Positions 25,956-39,371 of a DNA stretch of 64,000 nucleotides are shown piece by piece (within the stretch, counting starts at the first letter, position 1; each line of letters opens with the position of its first letter). Both the position numbers and the translations under genes were made by a program. The notes under the pieces were generated by a model that was not told where the DNA came from, searched no databases, and saw nothing but the letters and a program-made list of their open reading frames with translations. This DNA comes from Frateuria soli (GTDB lineage: Bacteria > Pseudomonadota > Gammaproteobacteria > Xanthomonadales > Rhodanobacteraceae): positions 3,180,001 through 3,244,000 of the forward strand of contig NZ_CP088252.1 in the NCBI RefSeq assembly GCF_021117385.1. The letters run 5' to 3'.

Positions 25956-27239
25956 TCAGCGCTCCAGGATGGCCACCACGCCCATGCCGCCGGCGGTGCA
26001 CACCGAGATCAGGCCGCGGCCGCTGCCCTTCTGCACCAGTTCCTTGGCCAGCGTGGCGACCAGCCGGGCGCCAGTGGCGGCGAACGGATGGCCGACGGCG
26101 AGGCTGGAGCCATGCACGTTGAGCCTGGCCGGGTCGATGCTGCCCAGCGGCGCATCCAGGCCGAGGCGGTTGCGGCAGTAGTCGGCGTTCTCCCACGCGC
26201 GCAGCGTGCACAGCACCTGCGCGGCGAACGCCTCGTGGATCTCGTAGAAGTCGAAGTCCTGCAGGGTGAGCCCGTTGCGCGCGAGCAACCGTGCCACCGC
26301 CACGGTGGGAGCCATCAGCAGGCCCTCGCCGTGCACGAAGTCGACCGCGGCCACCTCGGCATCGCGCACCCACGCCTGCACCGGCAGGCCACGCTTCGCC
26401 GCCCAGTCCTCGCCGGCGAGCAGCACCGCGGCAGCGCCGTCGGAAAGCGCGGTCGAGTTGCCGGCGGTCAGCGTGCCGTGGCCGGAGCTGCGATCGAACG
26501 CGGGCTTGAGCGTCGCCAGCTTCTCCAGGCTGGTGTCCGGGCGCAGGATGTTGTCGCGCTTGACGCCGCGGAACGGCACCACCAGGTCGTCCATGAAACC
26601 GGACTCGTAGGCGGCGGCAAGCTTCTTGTGGCTCTCCAGCGCGAGCCGGTCCTGCGCTTCGCGGCCGATGTGCCACTCGCGCGCCATCTTTTCGCAGTGG
26701 TCGCCCATCGACATCCCGGTGCGCGGCTCGGCCACGCCCGGGAACGAGGGCTTGAGTTCCGCCGGCGAGAAGCCGCGCGTGGCGGCGGCGAGCTTGTCCT
26801 GCCAGCCCTTGGCGCGGTTGATCGACAGCAGCCGCTTGCGCAGGCGTTCGCCGTAGACGATCGGCACGTCCGAGGTGGTGTCCGAACCGGCCGCGATGCC
26901 CGCCTCGATCTGTCCCACCGCGATCTTGTTGGCCACGATGATGGCGTTGTCCAGCGACGTTCCGCAGGCGCGCGCGGTGGTGATGCCCGGGGTGGTCGGC
27001 GCCAGGCCGGAACTCAGCAGCGCCTCGCGCGCGAGATTCCAGTCCGACGAATGCTTGATCACCGCGCCCAGCGCGACCTCGCCCAGTTCCACGCCATGCA
27101 GGCCGTAGCGTTCCACCAGCGCGCCCAGCACCTTGACCGACATGCCGAAGTTGCCGACGTCGGCGTAAGCGGTGTTGTTGCGGCAGAACGGGATGCGCAC
27201 ACCGCCGATCACACCGACGCGCTTCGTGCTTGTTTCCAT
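25956..27239 (-). CDS. fadI: Acetyl-CoA C-acyltransferase, FadI-like thiolase
   Basis: 427-residue thiolase that cleaves 3-ketoacyl-CoA (or condenses acetyl-CoA). The acyl-accepting cysteine is in ARACGTSLD, the catalytic histidines are in HEAFAAQ and in GHPFAATG, and the second cysteine is in SVCTAGGMG. The FadI-type sequence suggests the beta subunit of fatty-acid oxidation, but no fadJ-like gene lies beside it, so the symbol is tentative. Confidence 0.85.
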   Translation of the reverse strand: METSTKRVGVIGGVRIPFCRNNTAYADVGNFGMSVKVLGALVERYGLHGVELGEVALGAVIKHSSDWNLAREALLSSGLAPTTPGITTARACGTSLDNAIIVANKIAVGQIEAGIAAGSDTTSDVPIVYGERLRKRLLSINRAKGWQDKLAAATRGFSPAELKPSFPGVAEPRTGMSMGDHCEKMAREWHIGREAQDRLALESHKKLAAAYESGFMDDLVVPFRGVKRDNILRPDTSLEKLATLKPAFDRSSGHGTLTAGNSTALSDGAAAVLLAGEDWAAKRGLPVQAWVRDAEVAAVDFVHGEGLLMAPTVAVARLLARNGLTLQDFDFYEIHEAFAAQVLCTLRAWENADYCRNRLGLDAPLGSIDPARLNVHGSSLAVGHPFAATGARLVATLAKELVQKGSGRGLISVCTAGGMGVVAILER

Positions 27240-27330
27240 GTCCGGGACGGTCCAAAGGCCTTCGAATCTCCAAGGCTAACCCGCACGCCCATGCGGCGGA
27301 AGCCCAAAAGCGTGAACGGAAGCCGCTCCG

Positions 27331-27336
27331 TATAAT
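27331..27336 (+). promoter_or_regulatory. Perfect -10 hexamer TATAAT
   Basis: TATAAT lies 22 bp upstream of the first possible start of the following gene, so the mRNA leader would be very short. No clear -35 is seen at the right distance. Confidence 0.5.
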
Positions 27337-27358
27337 CCTCAGTTCCCCGCCATTCGGA

Positions 27359-28486
27359 ATGCCTTTGATGGATGCGCAACCGCTGATCGCACTGCCCGCG
27401 GTGCTCGCGCTGGAATGCGCGCCCGACGCCCCGCCCGCCGGCGTGACGCTGAGCCGCGACGAAGCCGACGCCCTGGCCGCCCTGGTCGCCGAGGACCTGC
27501 AAGCACTGCTGCCGCGTATCGGCGAGGCGCGGCTGGCCGTGGCCGGCGCGCTGTTCGACCCGGTCGAACTGCTGCGCCCGGGCTTTCCGGTGTGGGCCAC
27601 GCTGGACGAACTGGCCCGTCGCGTGCCGCGCGGCCACCTGGAGAACGTGGTCGCCTTCGGCAGCCACGAGGGCCAGATGCCTGCGCCGGCACTGCTGCCC
27701 GACGCGGCCTACGCCGGCGGCGCGCTGCGATTGCTGCCGCTGTCGGTGCTGGCGCCGGAGGCCCTGGCCGAAACGCTCGACCAGGAGATGGAGGTACAGA
27801 TCGTCGGGCGCGGCGAGGCGGGGGAGCGCACGGCCGACTGGCTGATGCGCACGCTCGGCATGCGACTCGAACACGCCCGCTACCTGAGCCGCAACGACCT
27901 GCTCGCACTCACGTGCGTGCAGTACGAGCACGTCAACCTGGCCCCGCTGTGGGCACTGCTCGAAGCGGCACTGCTCACCCCGTACCAGGGCGAATCGACC
28001 CTGAGCGCGCGCGGGCTGCCGCTGCGCTATGCCGATGGTGCGGTTCACGCCGGCTCGCCGGCTGCGTGGCTGGCGCAACAGCGCGGCGAAGCGGCCGAGC
28101 GGGCACACGGCTTCGCGGGTCTGGTGTTCGAGCTGCGCCAGTACGCCGCGCTGCTCGAAGCCCATCGCCTGCCGCTGATGCTCGAACAGGGCGAGGCGGA
28201 CGCCGGTTGGCTGCTTGAGACGCTGGCCGCGCCCGAGCCGGCGCTGGCGCCGCCGGCCCTGTTCGCGCACGAGGCGCCGGGCCTGGGCACGGTGGCCATC
28301 ACGGCCGCGCAGGCCGGCGCCGACGGACGGCCGCGCGTGCTCGCCCACGGCTACCCGCTCGCGCCGCAGGCGCTCGGGCCGCTGGTGGCGGTGCTGGCCG
28401 CGCGCTACGACATCGAGCCCACGCTGCAGGCGCTGGGCCGGGTGGCGGTGGACGACATCGGCCTGGCCCCGCCGACGCGGCACTAG
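27359..28486 (+). CDS. Cytosolic protein of unknown function
   Basis: 375 residues if started at the first ATG after the TATAAT; an ATG three codons later is equally possible, and neither has a strong ribosome binding site. No signal peptide or membrane segment. The protein is acidic and Leu/Ala-rich. Distinctive blocks are GSHEGQMPAPALLPDAAY near residue 100 and YLSRNDLLALTCVQYEHVN near 180. I do not recognise the family; it is conserved-looking rather than spurious, given normal composition and third-position GC. Confidence 0.65.
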   Translation: MPLMDAQPLIALPAVLALECAPDAPPAGVTLSRDEADALAALVAEDLQALLPRIGEARLAVAGALFDPVELLRPGFPVWATLDELARRVPRGHLENVVAFGSHEGQMPAPALLPDAAYAGGALRLLPLSVLAPEALAETLDQEMEVQIVGRGEAGERTADWLMRTLGMRLEHARYLSRNDLLALTCVQYEHVNLAPLWALLEAALLTPYQGESTLSARGLPLRYADGAVHAGSPAAWLAQQRGEAAERAHGFAGLVFELRQYAALLEAHRLPLMLEQGEADAGWLLETLAAPEPALAPPALFAHEAPGLGTVAITAAQAGADGRPRVLAHGYPLAPQALGPLVAVLAARYDIEPTLQALGRVAVDDIGLAPPTRH

Positions 28487-28587
28487 GACCGACGTCGCGG
28501 AGGCGCCGCACCGCGACGGTTGTGGCGTCCATCCGGTGGCTGGCGCATGATGGGCGCCGGAGCAGGGTAATGCGCTCGGGGGAGTCC

Positions 28588-31110
<2,523 letters not shown>

Positions 31111-31179
31111 CCGCCAGCCAGGGTCGGGGCCTGCGTCCGGCTGCCGATGTGGCTGGTAGGTGGAAGCCGGCCTGCAAAG

Positions 31180-31644
31180 CTACGCCCCCGGCAGTGCTTC
31201 CTCGTACATGAGGTAATGGCACGGTTCCATGCCCAGTCCGGCATAGGTGCGCTGGGCACGGTGGTTTTCCGTTTCCACATACAGCCGCAGCCCGACCGCG
31301 CCAGCGGCCCGCGCTTTGTCGCGCACGGCCGCGTACAAGCCCCGGAACACGCCGCCGCGCCGCGCCGCGGGCACCACGTAGACGCTCTGGATCCACCAGA
31401 AGTCGCCGCAGCGCCAGTCGCTCCACTCGTAGGTGACCAGCAGGCTGCCGACCGCGGCGCCATCGCGCTCGGCGACCAGGTAGAAGCCGCGGCGCGGCTC
31501 GTCGAACACGCCCTCGACGCCACGCGCGAGCACTGCGCGGTCGAGCGCCCTGGCTTCGGTCTCCCGGGCCATGGCGGCGTTCCAGTCGACCAGGTGGGGA
31601 ATGTCGGCGCGGGTGGCGGGGCGGATGGTGGGGGCTTCGGGCAT
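31180..31644 (-). CDS. GNAT N-acetyltransferase
   Basis: 154-residue acetyl-CoA-dependent acetyltransferase. The fold is recognised from the N-terminal IRPATRADIPHLV, the acetyl-CoA loop around RRGGVFRGLYAAV (about 93-106), and the C-terminal NHRAQRTYAGLGM block. The substrate cannot be deduced. It is convergent with the GGDEF-EAL gene. Confidence 0.85.
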   Translation of the reverse strand: MPEAPTIRPATRADIPHLVDWNAAMARETEARALDRAVLARGVEGVFDEPRRGFYLVAERDGAAVGSLLVTYEWSDWRCGDFWWIQSVYVVPAARRGGVFRGLYAAVRDKARAAGAVGLRLYVETENHRAQRTYAGLGMEPCHYLMYEEALPGA

Positions 31645-31713
31645 GGGTACCTCCTGGTCGAGCGGGGATTATCGGCCAACGGCGGAGCGCAGGCCCGCAT
31701 GCCCGCGAATCCC

Positions 31714-31830
31714 GCCCCTCACCCTGCCCTCTCCCCGAAGGGGAGCGGGTTCCAGGGCTCGCGCACCCTGCGAGCGGCTCGCGGGACTGGCTCCCGCTCC
31801 CCTCCGGGAGGGGGGCGGGGTAAGGGGTCG
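31714..31830. repeat. Palindromic CTCACCCTGCCCTCTCCCC element
   Basis: The left arm is CCCCTCACCCTGCCCTCTCC and the right arm ends GGGCGGGGTAAGGGGTC. Inside, GGGGAGCGGGTTCC at left and GGCTCCCGCTCCCC at right pair again, so the whole 117 bp is one large imperfect palindrome. It lies just downstream of ntrC and belongs to the same family as the element at 47941-48093. Confidence 0.75.
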
Positions 31831-31847
31831 CTCTTGCACGGAAGTCC

Positions 31848-33221
<1,374 letters not shown>

Positions 33222-33267
33222 GGCTTGTCCGGGGGCGTGCAGGGAAGAAGACGTGAGGGGGGGCGGA

Positions 33268-34263
33268 TCATCCGTGCTCCAGCGGCAGCCACAGGGTGAA
33301 GGTGGTGGCGCCCGCCACGCCGGCATGGCGCAACTCGCCACCATGCTCGTGCGCGATCTCGCGTGCCAGCGCCAGCCCCAGGCCACTGCCTTCCGCGCGA
33401 CCGGACACCAGCGGCTCGAACAGGGTGTCGCGCACCGACAGCGGCACACCCGCACCATCGTCGATCACGTCCAGACGCAGTGCCGTACGCAGTACGCGCT
33501 CGCCCACGCGCACGCCGTGTTCGGCCCGCGTGCGCAGGATCAGGTGACGGGCTCCCGCCTCGCGTGCGTTGCGCGCCAGGTTGAGCAGCAGTTGCTGCAG
33601 GCGGTCGGCGTCGCCGCGGAGCTCCGGCAGGCTCGGGTCGTAGTCCTGCCGGATCGCCAGCGGCACAGGCTCGGCCTCCAGCAGCGCGACCACCCGCTCC
33701 AGTACCGCGTGGAGGTTGAGCGACTCGCACGGCGGCGCGGCGGTGGGGCATAGCAGGCGGTCGGCCAGCACCGCCAGGCGATCGGCTTCGGCGATCACCA
33801 TGCCGGCCAGCGCCTTCAGATCGGCCTCGCCGACGCGTCGCTGCAACAGCTGCGCCGCACCGCGCAGGCCGGCCAGGGGATTCTTCACCTCGTGCGCGAG
33901 GCCGCGCAGGCTGGCCGATACCGGGGAGTTTTCGGCCACCGGCGGCGCCAGCACATGCACCTCCAGCAGCAGGCACCCGGCATCGAGCGGCTGCAGCGAC
34001 ACGTCCAGGCGCCGCTCCGGTGCGCCCAGGCGCAGGTCGCGCCATTGCACGGTGCGCTGCTCGGCGCGCGCGCGCGCCGCCTGCGTCGCCACCGCCGGCT
34101 CGCCCAGCAACGCCGCCAGCGGCTGGCCGATGGCGCGCCGCGGTCCCAGATCCAGCACTTCGGCCAGGGCCGGGTTCAGCCAGGCCAGGCGTAGCTGCGC
34201 ATCGACCAGGGCCAACCCGGTCGTCGCCTGCTCCGCCCATGCGCGCCAGTCGGCTTCGTCCAT
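33268..34263 (-). CDS. ntrB: Nitrogen sensor histidine kinase NtrB
   Basis: Soluble PAS-histidine kinase that phosphorylates NtrC, normally under control of PII. 331 residues: PAS domain (about 10-110), H-box LAHEVKNP with H124, and a HATPase domain with NLARNAREAG, DDGAGVP and GSGLGLALA. There is no membrane segment. The ATG at 34263 lies at the edge of a nested palindrome, and no good Shine-Dalgarno is visible before it; a different start further inside is possible but would damage the PAS domain. Confidence 0.95.
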   Translation of the reverse strand: MDEADWRAWAEQATTGLALVDAQLRLAWLNPALAEVLDLGPRRAIGQPLAALLGEPAVATQAARARAEQRTVQWRDLRLGAPERRLDVSLQPLDAGCLLLEVHVLAPPVAENSPVSASLRGLAHEVKNPLAGLRGAAQLLQRRVGEADLKALAGMVIAEADRLAVLADRLLCPTAAPPCESLNLHAVLERVVALLEAEPVPLAIRQDYDPSLPELRGDADRLQQLLLNLARNAREAGARHLILRTRAEHGVRVGERVLRTALRLDVIDDGAGVPLSVRDTLFEPLVSGRAEGSGLGLALAREIAHEHGGELRHAGVAGATTFTLWLPLEHG

Positions 34264-34300
34264 TGCACCATCATGGGCGTTGCGCCCTCTTGGTGCAATG
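34261..34300. promoter_or_regulatory. Nested palindrome with two NtrC-box-like sites
   Basis: Outer arms CATTGCACCA (34261-34270) and TGGTGCAATG (34291-34300) are perfect inverted copies. An inner pair GGGCG / CGCCC is centred on TTG. Read as NtrC sites (TGCACC-N5-GGTGCA), it gives TGCACC-ATCAT-GGGCGT and TGCGCC-CTCTT-GGTGCA. It covers the ntrB start codon and leader, which suggests autoregulation. Confidence 0.55.
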
Positions 34301-34406
34301 CGCCGGCATCGGATCACCTGGCCGGAAGCCGGTCTGCGACGACACCGACGGTGTGGCCACTGCGGCGGGCGTAGGGTCCGGCCCGGGACCCGGGGAGAAC
34401 TCGCCC

Positions 34407-35918
34407 ATGACCCAACTGACCGTTTGCTGCGATGGCACGTGGAGCACCCTGGAACACACGGACCAGGGCCTCCCCGCACCCACCAACGTGGCCAGGCTCT
34501 ACAACGCGGCGGTGAAGGACGAGCAGCAGCTGGCCTACTACCACCCCGGCGTGGGCACCAACGGCGGCTGGCTTGATCGCGTGGTCGGCGGCGGCACCGG
34601 CGCCGGACTGGACCGCAACATCATGAGCGCCTACCAGTGGCTGGCCCTGCGCTACCGCGAGGGCGACCGCATCTTTCTGTTCGGCTTCAGCCGCGGCGCC
34701 TACACCGTGCGCAGCCTGGGCGGGCTGCTTGTGCACAGCGGCCTGCTGGACCTGTCCGACGCGGCGCTGGCCCCGGCCGAGGTGTGGTCGCGCGTGCAGC
34801 GCGTGTTCGATGCCTACCGCTCCGGCAAGCCATTCGACAATCCGGACGGATGGGCCTTCCACGGTGCACGACCCGGGCAGCCCACCGCGGGCACCGTCGG
34901 CGTGCACTTCATGGGCGTGTGGGACACCGTGGGCGCGCTGGGCATCCCGTTGGAGCTGTCGGTGCTGCGCTTCATCGGCGATCCGCGCCGCTACCAGTTC
35001 CACGACACCCGGATCAGCCTGATGATCGCCAACGCCCGCCACGCGGTGGCGATGGACGAGCGCCGCGCGGACTTCGTGCCGACGCTGTGGACGAACATCC
35101 GGCGCCCGGACAAGGTGCACCAGGTGTGGTTTCCCGGCGTGCACGGCGACGTGGGCGGCGGTTACGCGCAGACCGGGCTGTCCGACATCGCGCTGGCATG
35201 GATGCTCGACGAGGCCGCGGCCTGTGGCCTGCGGCTGCGCGGGAACACGCGCGCGCAGCTGCGGCCCGATCCGCAAGGTGTGCTGCACGATTCCCGACAG
35301 GGCCTGTTCAAGCTCGGCCGCAACCGGCCGCGCGCGGTGCCCCGCGTGGCCGCCGGCAGCGTGCAGGCCGGCCGGATGCATCCGGATGCGCTGGTGCGCC
35401 AGGCCGATCCGCCGCTCGCGCAGGACGCGTACTGGCCCACCCGGCTGCTCGGCCCGGGCGAACGCGCCACGATCGACGTGTTCGCATCGAAGCACTGGAA
35501 CGCGACTGCGCTCTATCTGGAAGCGGGCGTGGCCTACCGCTTCGCCGCATCGGGCGAATGGGTCGACGCAGGCGCGAAGTTCTCGCCCGCCGGCGGCGAG
35601 ATGAACAGCCACCACGCCTCCGACATCGCGCGCCTGGCGGCGTCCGCGCTGGGCTCGGTGGAACATGCGTTCAATCTTGCGACGCACGCCGACAGCGACT
35701 TCTGGTTTACCCGCCGGCTGGAGCGGGCGCCGTGGTGCGCGCTCGCCGGTTTCGTCGCCAACGGCGAAGGGGACGAACGGGGCGAGACCTTCGTCATCGG
35801 CGGAGGCTGCCGCTTCACCCCGGCCGCCAGCGGCTACCTCTACGCCTACGCCAACGACGCCTGGCAGGCCTACGCCAACAACCACGGCAGCGTGGCGCTG
35901 ACGGTCGAGCGACCCTGA
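34407..35918 (+). CDS. DUF2235 alpha/beta-hydrolase-like protein
   Basis: 503 residues. The N-terminal ~330 residues match DUF2235, the family that includes Tle1-type phospholipase effectors. CCDGTWS is at the N-terminus, the nucleophile elbow is GFSRGAY near residue 97, and the conserved PGVHGDVGGGY is near 240. The C-terminal ~170 residues form an additional domain not recognised. No signal peptide and no VgrG, PAAR or immunity gene is near, so secretion by type VI is unsupported. It is inserted in reverse between glnA and ntrB. Confidence 0.8.
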   Translation: MTQLTVCCDGTWSTLEHTDQGLPAPTNVARLYNAAVKDEQQLAYYHPGVGTNGGWLDRVVGGGTGAGLDRNIMSAYQWLALRYREGDRIFLFGFSRGAYTVRSLGGLLVHSGLLDLSDAALAPAEVWSRVQRVFDAYRSGKPFDNPDGWAFHGARPGQPTAGTVGVHFMGVWDTVGALGIPLELSVLRFIGDPRRYQFHDTRISLMIANARHAVAMDERRADFVPTLWTNIRRPDKVHQVWFPGVHGDVGGGYAQTGLSDIALAWMLDEAAACGLRLRGNTRAQLRPDPQGVLHDSRQGLFKLGRNRPRAVPRVAAGSVQAGRMHPDALVRQADPPLAQDAYWPTRLLGPGERATIDVFASKHWNATALYLEAGVAYRFAASGEWVDAGAKFSPAGGEMNSHHASDIARLAASALGSVEHAFNLATHADSDFWFTRRLERAPWCALAGFVANGEGDERGETFVIGGGCRFTPAASGYLYAYANDAWQAYANNHGSVALTVERP

Positions 35919-35940
35919 ACGCGGGTGATGTCGCCTTCCC

Positions 35941-35971
35941 GGAAACGAAGACGGGCGCCGAAGCGCCCGTC
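35941..35971 (-). terminator. glnA intrinsic terminator
   Basis: A perfect 9-bp stem (GACGGGCGC / GCGCCCGTC) encloses a TTCG tetraloop on the minus strand and is followed by TTCGTTTCC. It lies 22 bp after the glnA stop. Confidence 0.75.
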
Positions 35972-35993
35972 CCGTCGAAGCATGCCGTGGCGA

Positions 35994-37403
<1,410 letters not shown>

Positions 37404-37440
37404 GGGCGAGGCCTCGGAGGGATAAGGATGCGGGCGTGAT

Positions 37441-37456
37441 TGCAATGCCCGTGCCA
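37441..37456 (-). promoter_or_regulatory. Sigma-54 promoter of glnA
   Basis: On the minus strand TGGCACG-GGCA-TTGCA matches the -24/-12 consensus exactly, with 10 bp between GG and GC. The distance to the glnA ATG is 37 bp. It fits NtrC control. Confidence 0.88.
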
Positions 37457-37468
37457 GCCACGACCCTT

Positions 37469-37544
37469 GCTGGAGCGCACCGTGTGCGCGAGCGCCATCC
37501 CTGCTCCGGAGCGCCATGGCGGTCGCGCACAGGTGCGCTCCTAC
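37469..37544. repeat. REP-like inverted repeat in the glnA upstream region
   Basis: Arms GCTGGAGCGCACCGTGTGCG (from 37469) and CGGTCGCGCACAGGTGCGCTCCTAC (37520-37544) belong to the GGAGCGCAC family. It sits between the sigma-54 promoter and the putative NtrC site, so it could act as a structural spacer. Confidence 0.8.
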
Positions 37545-37574
37545 AGGACTTTTGCACCTCTATGGCTTCATTCA

Positions 37575-37591
37575 TGCACCAGATTGGCGCA
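37575..37591. promoter_or_regulatory. Putative NtrC enhancer site for glnA
   Basis: TGCACC-AGATT-GGCGCA differs from the NtrC palindrome TGCACC-N5-GGTGCA by one base. It lies about 120 bp upstream of the -24 element, a normal distance for enhancer binding. Confidence 0.6.
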
Positions 37592-37663
37592 TATCCGCCT
37601 CACGCCGCCGTGCCCGCTACCCCGTAAGCTATGCCGCTTTATCCCAGTGCCGGAGAGCCTTTA

Positions 37664-38461
37664 GTGAGCGACCTGATCCGCGTCATCCTGCTCGGCATCA
37701 TCGAGGGCATCACCGAGTTCCTGCCGATCTCCTCGACCGGGCACCTGCTGATCGCCGAGCAACTGGGCCTGGGCCAGCGCTCGGACCTGTTCAACATCGG
37801 CATCCAGGCCGGCGCGATCCTGGCGGTGACGCTGATCTACTGGAAGCGCCTGTGGCAGTTGCTGACGCAGTGGCGTGATCCGGCCAACCGCGATTACCTG
37901 GCCAAGCTCACGGTGGCGTTCCTGATCACCGCGGTGCTCGGGTTCATCGCGGTAAAGCTCGGTTTCACGCTGCCCGATACGGTGACGCCGATCGCCTGGG
38001 CGCTGGTCATCGGCGGCTTCTGGATGATCGGCGCCGAGGCGGTGGCCGCGCGCCGCCCGGACCGGCGCGAGGTGACCTGGACGGTGGCGGTGCTGGTCGG
38101 CTTCGCACAGATGCTCGCCGGCATCTTTCCCGGCACCTCGCGCTCGGCCGCGACCATCTTCGCCGCACTGCTGGCCGGTACCAGCAACCGCGCCGCGGCG
38201 ACCGAGTTCGCCTTCCTGGTCGGCATCCCGACCATGTACGCGGCGACCGGCTACGAGCTGCTGAAGGTGGTCAGGAACGATGGCATGGCGCACGAGGACT
38301 GGAGCGCGCTCGTGGTCGGCTTCGTGGTGTCGGCGATCGTCGCCTTCGCCGCGGTGAAGTGGCTGCTGGGCTACATCCGCACGCACCGCTTCACGCCGTT
38401 CGCGATCTACCGCATCGCCCTGGGCGTGGCCCTGCTGCTCTGGCTGCCGGCCGGCGGCTGA
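37664..38461 (+). CDS. uppP: Undecaprenyl-diphosphatase
   Basis: Integral membrane phosphatase that recycles undecaprenyl pyrophosphate for cell-wall synthesis. The 265-residue protein carries ITEFLPISSTGHL near the N-terminus and PGTSRSAATIF in the second half, the two catalytic signatures, among about eight hydrophobic helices. A longer frame starts at 37631, but GGAGAG before the GTG at 37664 and the typical VSDLIRVILLGIIEG start favour the GTG. Confidence 0.95.
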   Translation: MSDLIRVILLGIIEGITEFLPISSTGHLLIAEQLGLGQRSDLFNIGIQAGAILAVTLIYWKRLWQLLTQWRDPANRDYLAKLTVAFLITAVLGFIAVKLGFTLPDTVTPIAWALVIGGFWMIGAEAVAARRPDRREVTWTVAVLVGFAQMLAGIFPGTSRSAATIFAALLAGTSNRAAATEFAFLVGIPTMYAATGYELLKVVRNDGMAHEDWSALVVGFVVSAIVAFAAVKWLLGYIRTHRFTPFAIYRIALGVALLLWLPAGG

Positions 38462-38479
38462 AGCGTCCGGCCGGCATGA

Positions 38480-39301
38480 TCAGCCCGGCGGCCCCGCGAC
38501 CGGCTGGGCCGGGCTGTCCAGCGCGACCGGCTCACCGATCGGGCTGAAATCAGCGGACGCGACGGGAGCCGTTTCCCTGCCAGCCAGCCTCGAAAGCGCC
38601 TCGCTGCGACTGATGCTGCGCAACGCATAGACGAACGGCACCTGGATTCGCGTCGCCACCGGTTGCCCGTCGACCAGCTCGGGCTGCGCCACGACATGCC
38701 GCATCACCGCCTCGGCGGAGGTTATGAACGCCCGGGCGTTCGGGTGGTTGATGCGGTGGCTGGCTGCGTGGATGTCGGTCAATGTGCCATCCGGGTGCAC
38801 GATCGCCTCCATCACGACGGTTCCCTGGCCACGCTGGCGCAGCTCGTTTCGCGGGTACTCGGGAAGTACCGGAAAGGAGAGAGCAGGCCCATTCGATCTG
38901 TACACCGCACGCAGCCTGTAGTTGCCGTCCGCCTGGCGCACGACCTGCAGCGCGAGCCGCGCGTAGGTGCGCGCCGTCACGGCATGGCCGTCACGCACGG
39001 GTGGCTTGAAGTGCCATTGCGAAATGGTCGCCCTTGCCGGCCCCGCGAGCGTTTCGGGAACCTCGCCGGAGAGCTGGACCGCGGTGATGTTGCCATCGGT
39101 CCCGATATCGAGCGCCGCCGTGGCCCGGTATTCGCGCGCGACCTGCGCGTCGGCCGCCGCGGCGCGCACCGCCACGGCGCCGGCCGCGAGCAGCGCGCAC
39201 AGCGCCCACGCCGCCGTCCTGCCTGCCAGCCCGGTACGCGGGCCTGTGCTCTTCGCACCCGCGGCAAGCGCGGCTGCGTGCACCCGTGTCGTCGATTTCA
39301 T
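38480..39301 (-). CDS. Secreted TonB-C-terminal-like protein A (tandem pair)
   Basis: 273 residues with a probable signal peptide ending near residue 50 (AAWALCALLAAGAVAVRAAAA). Two TonB-like repeats appear: a divergent one (about 60-120, WHFKPPVRDG) and a fuller one (about 165-235, VVMEAIVHPDGTLTDI). The tail carries PVALDSPAQP. No proline-rich spacer or ExbB-contact motif is present, so it is not a classical TonB. It is a paralogue of the next gene and convergent with uppP. Confidence 0.7.
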   Translation of the reverse strand: MKSTTRVHAAALAAGAKSTGPRTGLAGRTAAWALCALLAAGAVAVRAAAADAQVAREYRATAALDIGTDGNITAVQLSGEVPETLAGPARATISQWHFKPPVRDGHAVTARTYARLALQVVRQADGNYRLRAVYRSNGPALSFPVLPEYPRNELRQRGQGTVVMEAIVHPDGTLTDIHAASHRINHPNARAFITSAEAVMRHVVAQPELVDGQPVATRIQVPFVYALRSISRSEALSRLAGRETAPVASADFSPIGEPVALDSPAQPVAGPPG

Positions 39302-39371
39302 GCCTTCTCCCTGTGCTGGATGGTTCCTGCGCGACCCCGCGCGCGCGATGCCCGCGCCGCGGCTCGACACC

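Noticed and set aside
34407..35918. Type VI secretion effector locus
   Set aside because: No VgrG, PAAR, Hcp, adaptor or immunity-like gene is adjacent; only the hydrolase family is shared.
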